64,000 nt of DNA, taken from assembly GCA_946617675.1 (NCBI GenBank), contig CAMOKH010000109.1:1-64000 (forward strand). Reading direction: 5' to 3'. This stretch comes from an uncultured Prevotellaceae bacterium (GTDB lineage: Bacteria > Bacteroidota > Bacteroidia > Bacteroidales > Bacteroidaceae). The position numbers were made by a program, and so were the translations under genes. Shown here piece after piece: positions 58,535 through 64,000 of this stretch (position 1 is the stretch's first letter; every line of letters starts with the position of its first letter). The notes under the pieces were generated by a model that was not told the origin of the DNA, did not search any database, and saw nothing but the letters and a program-made list of their open reading frames with translations.

Positions 58535-61500
58535 TTAATACCACTGCACGGAGTTGGAGTAGCTGGAGCGCTTGTCGTACTTCAGGGCGTCGGTCAGCGT
58601 CGAGGCATTGCAGCGGAACGAGAAGTTGTAGCTGGTGTAAGGCGCGAGCACCACCGAGCACGACATGTTGAAGCAGTGGAGGTCGCGGCTGAGCGAGGCC
58701 GTGGTCATCGAGATCTTCTTGTTCTCGAAGTCATAGCCGCTGGAGAAGTTGATGTTCCAGCCGTCAGAGATGCGTATGTTGCCACTGATGTTCAGGTTCT
58801 GCGTGAACTCGTAGGGGTAGCGCATGGTGTTGTAGTTGAACTTCGACTTGTCGCGGCTCTCGCGCATGCTGATACCATATCCGAAGCTGAGCGACCAGGG
58901 CACTTTGAATGACATGTAGCCGTCGTCGTCAGTGGCCGCCTTTCCGGCGTCCTCCTTCCGGGCGGCACGCTTACCCTTCTCCAGGTCGAGGTCCATGTTG
59001 CTCTCCAGGGCGTTCTCTTCCTCCAGTTCCTCTTCCTCGGTCTTCTTGGCGGGCTCCTTCTTCTCGGTCTTCTCGCCGCGCAGCCACTTCAGGAAGTTGT
59101 TCACCTTGGTATTGTCGAGCGTGTAGGAGATGTTCTTCGAAATCTGGCTGAACGGGCCTATCTTGCCCTTCTCCCAGTAGGTGGTATGTTCGCTGAGGCG
59201 GGGCGTGGCTCCCACGGAGTCGGCCTCATAGACATAGCTGGCGAAGGTCAGGTTCAAGTTCAGCGTGTAGCTCTTCGAGAACTTGATGCGCAGCGTGGTG
59301 CTCACGTCGTCCATAGGCCTGATGTTGGTGGCCAGGTTGTAACCGGTGCGCAGGCTGAACTCGTCGATGAGCGACACCTTCTTCACCGAGTCGTCGGCGT
59401 TGCGCAGCTTCATCTCGACATTGTTCTTCAGGTCGATACTGATGCGACCCGTGCGGCTCGTGCTGACGGCCGAGATATTGCCCACACTGTAGGGCCAGTA
59501 CTCCACCATTGAGACGTTGCCGTCGGCGTCGGTCTTCTGGTAGTAGTCGTAGTAGCCGTAGCGGCTGGTGCTGAAGTTAGGCGCATACTGGAACGTGACC
59601 GTTGGCGTGAACACGTGGCGGATGGCCTGTATCTTGTCGCCGAAAATCTTCTTGTTAGGCACATACATACCGTAGAGGATGGTCGATGCCGACAGGTTCA
59701 TGCTCCAGTTATAGACGTTGTAGAAGCCGGTGAGGGTGTCGGTCATCTCCTTCTGTGTCGTCTCGTCCCACCACTTGCGGGCCTTGAGGAAGCCGGTCTT
59801 GTCGGTGAAGTTGAACGAGGGGTTGATGTTGATGACGTTGAGGAACGTGAAGTTGGCATTGATGGGTATGGTGTGGGTGATGCCGTTCTTCCAGTCGCGG
59901 CGGAAGTCGGAGTGCAGCAGCTTGTCCTCCTGGGTGTTGATGGAGTTGCTGAAGTCGGCACGATAGCTGACCGAGATTTTCTCGTACCAGCGCTCCTTGC
60001 CCACCATCTTCTTGCGCTTGAAGGGGTACATACGTGCCAGGTCGATGTTCAGTCGGGGCAGCGTCATCGAGATTGACGAGTCGCGCATGTTCTGCGTCAG
60101 GTCCATCGACGAGGTGATGGTCAGCCCGAGGTTCGAGAAGCGCGTGTTGTACGACACCGACGACGTGCGGATGGTCTGCGTCAGGGCCTGCGGGTTGTAC
60201 ATCGACGTGAGGTTGTTGCGCTCATAGCTGGTAGTGGCAAAGTTCACCCTGGCCTGCAGCGTCGAGAAGGGGTTGGCCTTAGAGTCCTGGTTGTGGGTCC
60301 ACGTCAGCTTGTAGCTGGTCGTCTTCTCGTAGTCGGGCAGGTTTTTCTCGCCGGCGATGGTGTTCTGGTAGCTGAACAGGAACGAGCCTCGGTACTTGTA
60401 GCGCTTGTTGTAGTTCGACGTGGCCGACACGCCCCACGAGCCCTTGGTGTAGATTTCGCCTATCAGCTTGAGGTCCATCTTGTCGGAGATGGCAAAGTAG
60501 TAGCCGCCGTCGCGCAGGTAGAAGCCGCGCTCGGTCTCGTCGCCATAGGTGGGCATGATGAATCCGCTGGAGTAGCTCTTCGTGAAGGGGAAGAAGCCGT
60601 AGGGGATGGCCAGCGGCAGGGGCACGTCGCACACCACGAGGTAGGCCGGTCCGAAGACGACATCCTTGCCCGGGCGGACCTTGGCGCGCGACATGGCGAT
60701 GTAGAAGTCGGGATGTGGGTCGTCGCACGTCGTATAGCGGCCGTGCTGCAGGAAGAGCTCGCCGTCGGCGCCGCGCTTCGACAGCTCCGAGGTCAGGAAT
60801 CCGTCCTCCTGCTGGGTGTACACCTGGGTGATGAGTCCCTTCTTGGTCTTGAAGTTGAAGGCCATGGTGTCGCTCTCGTACTCGTCGCTGCCCATCTTGA
60901 ACACCGGCGTGCCGCTGAGCTTGCGGGTGGTGCTGTCCATGATGCCCGTGGCGTGAACCAGCGAGCTGTCGAGCACCATGTATATCTTCTCGCTCTTGAG
61001 GTCCATGTTCTGATATTCCACGTGCGACGCACCGTAGAGATGGGCCGTTCCCGTCGAGGCCTCGTAGGTCAGCGAGTCGTTGGCCGTATATTTCACCGGG
61101 GCGTCGATGCCGTTCTTCTTGGCACGGTTCACGCTGTCGCGGGCCAGCGAGTCGTCTATCACCTTATTATATTTATAGATGGCCAGCTCGAGCGAGTCCA
61201 TCGTCGTCGTGTCGCGCTTCATCTTTGCGGCGGCAGTTTCGGCGCCACGCTCGGCAATCGAGTCAAGGGCGGCTACGGTGCGCGACTTCTTGCGGCGCCC
61301 TGACTTCTTCCCGCCGTTGTTACTGGTGAGCGTCGAGTCAGCCTTCGCCCGGCTGCGGATGGCCTTTGCCGCCTTCTTGCCGAGGGCGCTCAGGCTGTCG
61401 GTACCGCCTGCGGCAACGACGTCGGCCAGACTGTCGGCCATGGCCACGAGGTCGCCCAGGCTGTCGGCATCGGCCACGAGGTCGGCCAGGCTGTCGGCGT

Positions 61501-61771
61501 CGGTCACGACGCGGGCCACCATGTCGGCCAAGCTGTCGGGCACGACTGCCGACGGGTCGCCGCCGAGGGCCTCAGCCACAGCGTCGGCCAGAGCCTCGGT
61601 GTCGCCGGCCCGCTGTATCAGCGTGTCGAGTGGAATGTCGTCGGGCAGGGGCAAATCACTAATGGCCTTCGACACTTCCTTTTTGTTATCCCGGCGGAGT
61701 GACGAAGGCGTACATGCCCACATGCAGATAAAGGCAACGAACATCAGGAGGATGACCGTTTTCTGTTTCAC
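58535..61771 (-). CDS. LptD-like outer-membrane assembly protein
   Basis: 1,078 residues with a GTG start at 61771 (residues KQKTVILLMFVAFICMWAC follow), giving a lipobox-like Cys20. A 50-residue Ala/Asp/Ser/Leu repeat (DSLADLV, DSLGDLV, DSLADVV) occupies about 75-135. The OstA/LptA-like beta-taco at about 240-360 (SLTYEASTGTAHLYGASHVE) precedes a C-terminal beta-barrel of about 700 residues rich in aromatic strand ends (GYYFAISDKMDLKLIGEIYT, RGSFLFSYQNTIAG), ending NSVQWY. This is the layout of Bacteroidetes LptD-like proteins that place lipopolysaccharide in the outer membrane. An acidic insertion with EEEELEEENALESN near 930 is unusual. The start codon lies 5 nt after a TACCTTTG box. Confidence 0.82.
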   Translation of the reverse strand: MKQKTVILLMFVAFICMWACTPSSLRRDNKKEVSKAISDLPLPDDIPLDTLIQRAGDTEALADAVAEALGGDPSAVVPDSLADMVARVVTDADSLADLVADADSLGDLVAMADSLADVVAAGGTDSLSALGKKAAKAIRSRAKADSTLTSNNGGKKSGRRKKSRTVAALDSIAERGAETAAAKMKRDTTTMDSLELAIYKYNKVIDDSLARDSVNRAKKNGIDAPVKYTANDSLTYEASTGTAHLYGASHVEYQNMDLKSEKIYMVLDSSLVHATGIMDSTTRKLSGTPVFKMGSDEYESDTMAFNFKTKKGLITQVYTQQEDGFLTSELSKRGADGELFLQHGRYTTCDDPHPDFYIAMSRAKVRPGKDVVFGPAYLVVCDVPLPLAIPYGFFPFTKSYSSGFIMPTYGDETERGFYLRDGGYYFAISDKMDLKLIGEIYTKGSWGVSATSNYNKRYKYRGSFLFSYQNTIAGEKNLPDYEKTTSYKLTWTHNQDSKANPFSTLQARVNFATTSYERNNLTSMYNPQALTQTIRTSSVSYNTRFSNLGLTITSSMDLTQNMRDSSISMTLPRLNIDLARMYPFKRKKMVGKERWYEKISVSYRADFSNSINTQEDKLLHSDFRRDWKNGITHTIPINANFTFLNVININPSFNFTDKTGFLKARKWWDETTQKEMTDTLTGFYNVYNWSMNLSASTILYGMYVPNKKIFGDKIQAIRHVFTPTVTFQYAPNFSTSRYGYYDYYQKTDADGNVSMVEYWPYSVGNISAVSTSRTGRISIDLKNNVEMKLRNADDSVKKVSLIDEFSLRTGYNLATNIRPMDDVSTTLRIKFSKSYTLNLNLTFASYVYEADSVGATPRLSEHTTYWEKGKIGPFSQISKNISYTLDNTKVNNFLKWLRGEKTEKKEPAKKTEEEELEEENALESNMDLDLEKGKRAARKEDAGKAATDDDGYMSFKVPWSLSFGYGISMRESRDKSKFNYNTMRYPYEFTQNLNISGNIRISDGWNINFSSGYDFENKKISMTTASLSRDLHCFNMSCSVVLAPYTSYNFSFRCNASTLTDALKYDKRSSYSNSVQWY

Positions 61772-61776
61772 GGCTG

Positions 61777-61784
61777 CAAAGGTA
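61777..61784 (-). promoter_or_regulatory. -7 box of the LptD-like gene
   Basis: TACCTTTG on the minus strand, followed by CAGCC and then GTG. No TTTG at the -33 distance. A purine-rich AGAAACG simple repeat separates it from the upstream HD-domain gene. Confidence 0.6.
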
Positions 61785-61830
61785 CAACAAAGAAATGAGA
61801 AACGAGAAACGAGAAATAAGAAATTATGGT

Positions 61831-62322
61831 TTATTCAAACATTTTTGCCCAACGTAAGAACTTTTCCACACCTTCGTGGCCAAAACGTTCCAAACTCTGA
61901 GCCGTCTCGGCAACAGTCAGCACGCGGTCGGGGCGCGACTTCGAGTAGAACTTGTCGGCGTAACAGACCACCTGCTCCTCCAGCGTCTCGGGCTCCAGGC
62001 CGGGCAGCCCCGTGCCCGTATGGCGCTCGGCAACGCGGGCGTGGCGTGGGTAGCCCTCTTTCCTCAGCAGTTCGCCGCCGATGGGGCCGTGGCGCAGGTA
62101 AGGCTCCTGGCCGAAGCAGAATATCGACGGCGCCGAGCACCAGCGGATGCCGATGTCGTGGAGCATGGCCGCCTCGTCGACGAACTGGCGGTCAATGCCG
62201 AGCTCCGGGTGGCGGTCGCAGATCAGCAGACAGCGGTCGGCGACCTGCCGCGAATGCTTCAACAGCAGTCGCCGCAGGTCGCCGTCCTCCGGATAATATT
62301 TGTCTATAATGGCCTGATACAT
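61831..62322 (-). CDS. HD-domain phosphohydrolase-like protein
   Basis: 163 residues. The metal-binding HD pattern is visible: LLLKHSRQVADRCLLI (His), DEAAMLHDIGIRW (His-Asp) and GPIGGELLRKEGY, then RVAERHTGTGL and a late ADKFYSK Asp. Small HD proteins of this kind often hydrolyse nucleotide phosphates; the substrate is unknown. It starts 9 bp after the carboxyltransferase gene stop and probably belongs to that transcript, while the LptD-like gene downstream has its own promoter box. Confidence 0.82.
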   Translation of the reverse strand: MYQAIIDKYYPEDGDLRRLLLKHSRQVADRCLLICDRHPELGIDRQFVDEAAMLHDIGIRWCSAPSIFCFGQEPYLRHGPIGGELLRKEGYPRHARVAERHTGTGLPGLEPETLEEQVVCYADKFYSKSRPDRVLTVAETAQSLERFGHEGVEKFLRWAKMFE

Positions 62323-62331
62323 CGTTTTAAA

Positions 62332-64000
62332 TCACCCCCGCTCTATCCAGGCAATAGTGTCGCCCTGACGAATCTGCTGACCGGGCTTCACACTGATGTC
62401 CACCAGCTTGCCGCCCATGGCGGCGGGAATCTCTACGATCTCGCCCCACTTCGTCTGCAGGTAGCAGAACGTCTGGCCTTCCTTGTACTGCTGACCGATG
62501 AACGGCTCGATGCACGGAGCCATAACGCCCTCGCCGCCAAAGCTCCAGATGAGCTGTCCGCTGAGCGGCGACTTCACGGCGTCGGCCTTCTGGTGCTTCA
62601 GCGCGTCAATCTCGTCTTGCGAGAGCTTCGTGCCGCCGCCCAGACGGGCGTCGCGGGCCTTCTGGATGTCGGCCAGCAACTGCTTCTTGGCCTGGCCGCT
62701 CCTGTACGGGCGGTACTGCTCGGGGTGCATGGCCAGCTCGAACAGCTCCTCGTCGTCCTGACCGTAGTCCCAGCCCTGCTCGTCCATCTCGCGGCGGAAC
62801 CCGTCGAGGGCGTTGGGAATGAGCGTGTGCGGGTCGACGTCGGTGAACTCGCGTTTCTGCTTCGCGGCCAGCTCTACCAGTTCGGGAGCTATCGTTCCGG
62901 GTATCTTGCCGCTCTTGCCCAGTATCATGCCCCAGATGGCGTCGTCCATCATCACGTAGCGGCCCTTGCCCTGCTCCATGGTCAGCAGGTTCATCAGGGC
63001 GATGTTCTTCGTGTACTGCGAGAAGGGCGTCACCAGTGGGGGATAGCCCACGCGCGGCCAGACGTACTCCACCTCGTTGAACAGGCGCACCAGCATGTCG
63101 TCCATCGTCAGCTCGGGCTCGCCCTTCTGGGCGCGCAGCTTGTCAATCATCTTCTTGATGCCGCCCAGGTCGGCCATCATCGAGCCCATCATGCCGCCGG
63201 GCAGTCCGCAGCCGAGCAGCAGCGACGACATGTGCTTGTTGGCCGGGTTGATGAACAGGCCCAGCCAGTCGTCAATGAACTCCTGCGTCAGCGTGCGGGC
63301 CTGCATGTAGGCCTGCATGTTCAGGTCGGCCACCTCGAAGCCCTCGTTCTTGAGCATCGACTGCACCGAGATGATGTCCGGGTGGACCTTACCCCACGAC
63401 AGCGGCTCGATGGCCGTGTCGATGATGTCGGCGCCGTTGTTGCACACCTCGAGGATCGAGGCCATCGACAGGCCCGGCCCCGAGTGGCCGTGGTACTGTA
63501 TCAGTATGTCGGGGTGCTTCGTCTTGATAGCCTTCGTCAGCTGGCCCAGCATGGCGGGCTGGCCGATGCCGGCCATGTCCTTCAGGCAGATCTCCTCGGC
63601 TCCGGCGGCAATCACCTCGTCGGCTATCTGCGAGTAGTACTCCACGGTGTGTACCGGACTGGTGGTGATGCAGAGCGTGGCCTGCGGCGTCATGCCGGCT
63701 GCCTTGGCCCATTTTATGGAGGGTATGATGTTGCGCGTGTCGTTCAGACCGCAGAAGATGCGGGGAATGTCGACGCCCTGGGCGTGCTTCACGCGGTACA
63801 TCAGCTGGCGCACGTCGTCAGGCACGGGGTACATACGCAGGGCGTTCAGGCCGCGGTCGAGCATGTGGGTCTTGATGCCCACCTCGTTGAACGGCTTGCA
63901 GAAGGCGCGCACCGCCGCGTTGGGGTTCTCGCCAGCCATGAGGTTCACCTGCTCGAAGGCGCCGCCGTTGGTCTCCACACGGCTGAAGCAGCCCATGTCG
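62332..64000 (-). CDS. Carboxyltransferase subunit, OadA/pyruvate carboxylase B-like (partial)
   Basis: Partial: the N terminus (an estimated 30-50 residues) lies beyond the right edge. Carboxyltransferase TIM barrel with NGGAFEQVNL, IPRIFCGLNDTRNI, EICLKDMAGIGQPAML (catalytic-type Lys and metal region) and IQYHGHSGPGLSMA (metal-binding His pair). A conserved carboxylase domain follows, and the C-terminal biotinyl-like domain ends GQQIRQGDTIAWIERG. The biotin site is not the usual AMKM: the aligned segment reads CYLQTKWGEIVEIP, keeping the Lys but not its neighbours. It may form part of an oxaloacetate decarboxylase or methylmalonyl-type decarboxylase in succinate/propionate metabolism. The adjacent HD-domain gene follows by 9 bp. 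Confidence 0.85.
   Translation of the reverse strand, partial: DMGCFSRVETNGGAFEQVNLMAGENPNAAVRAFCKPFNEVGIKTHMLDRGLNALRMYPVPDDVRQLMYRVKHAQGVDIPRIFCGLNDTRNIIPSIKWAKAAGMTPQATLCITTSPVHTVEYYSQIADEVIAAGAEEICLKDMAGIGQPAMLGQLTKAIKTKHPDILIQYHGHSGPGLSMASILEVCNNGADIIDTAIEPLSWGKVHPDIISVQSMLKNEGFEVADLNMQAYMQARTLTQEFIDDWLGLFINPANKHMSSLLLGCGLPGGMMGSMMADLGGIKKMIDKLRAQKGEPELTMDDMLVRLFNEVEYVWPRVGYPPLVTPFSQYTKNIALMNLLTMEQGKGRYVMMDDAIWGMILGKSGKIPGTIAPELVELAAKQKREFTDVDPHTLIPNALDGFRREMDEQGWDYGQDDEELFELAMHPEQYRPYRSGQAKKQLLADIQKARDARLGGGTKLSQDEIDALKHQKADAVKSPLSGQLIWSFGGEGVMAPCIEPFIGQQYKEGQTFCYLQTKWGEIVEIPAAMGGKLVDISVKPGQQIRQGDTIAWIERG

Overview
The window reads as a chromosomal segment of a GC-rich member of Bacteroidota, most likely Prevotellaceae. 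The grounds are: Bacteroidetes promoters (TTTG, about 20 bp, TAnnTTTG; most often TACCTTTG or TATCTTTG) in front of many genes; an UpxY-type NusG paralogue beside capsule genes; a Bacteroidetes-type tyrosine kinase with a Tyr-rich tail; dockerin-ended secreted proteins; a type IX-like C-terminal tail; and Bacteroidetes-style OmpA and LptD-like proteins. Genus is an inference. No rRNA, tRNA, CRISPR array or complete insertion sequence was recognised.

Region 1 (0.3-24.4 kb) is a surface polysaccharide locus built as two divergent transcription units around 7.26-7.54 kb. Leftward: UpxY-like antiterminator, Wzc-type tyrosine kinase, HAD-like hydrolase, Wza-like lipoprotein, an unlisted 55-residue membrane protein, a Wzx flippase and a hexapeptide acyltransferase. 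Rightward: a large multi-SLBB export protein, Wzz-like protein, EpsG-like polymerase, second flippase, acyltransferase, a secreted glycosidase-like protein, five glycosyltransferases (GT2, GT4-like, WbsX, GT4-like, GT2), a TupA-like ATP-grasp protein and the initiating sugar-phosphate transferase. An AAA ATPase with a nuclease-like tail sits on the opposite strand inside this unit. The locus thus carries two exporters, two flippases and two chain-length proteins.

Region 2 (24.5-37.2 kb) holds housekeeping and envelope genes: an Arg/Gly/Ser-rich secreted protein, a histidine phosphatase and a DUF308-like protein behind a divergent inverted-repeat promoter, uridine kinase preceded by a dockerin remnant, a beta-barrel-like protein, an MBG-domain secreted protein, an OmpA protein co-transcribed with a long coiled-coil lipoprotein, rpmE2, glutathione peroxidase, trxB, and a candidate small RNA opposite the trxB 3' end.

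Region 3 (37.4-49.1 kb): a sodium/solute symporter and a 1,527-residue pectate-lyase-like protein with dockerin diverge from a 36-bp palindrome in which two promoters interlock exactly. A trpB2-pepT-Kef antiporter operon and a YoeB-type toxin/antitoxin pair follow. Region 4 (49.5-58.5 kb): two tandem giant LRR/EF-hand/dockerin proteins separated by duplicated spacers, then a second ATPase-nuclease protein. Region 5 (58.5-64 kb): an LptD-like protein, an HD-domain protein and a partial carboxyltransferase (OadA-like) cut by the right edge.

The most unusual signal lies between genes. Several intergenic stretches carry arrays of short inverted repeats stepped every 21-22 bp (two helical turns). 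In the best arrays the sequence of each unit changes while the symmetry and spacing persist. The one at 52.67-52.86 kb lies in an untranslated leader of about 500 nt that its neighbouring paralogue lacks.
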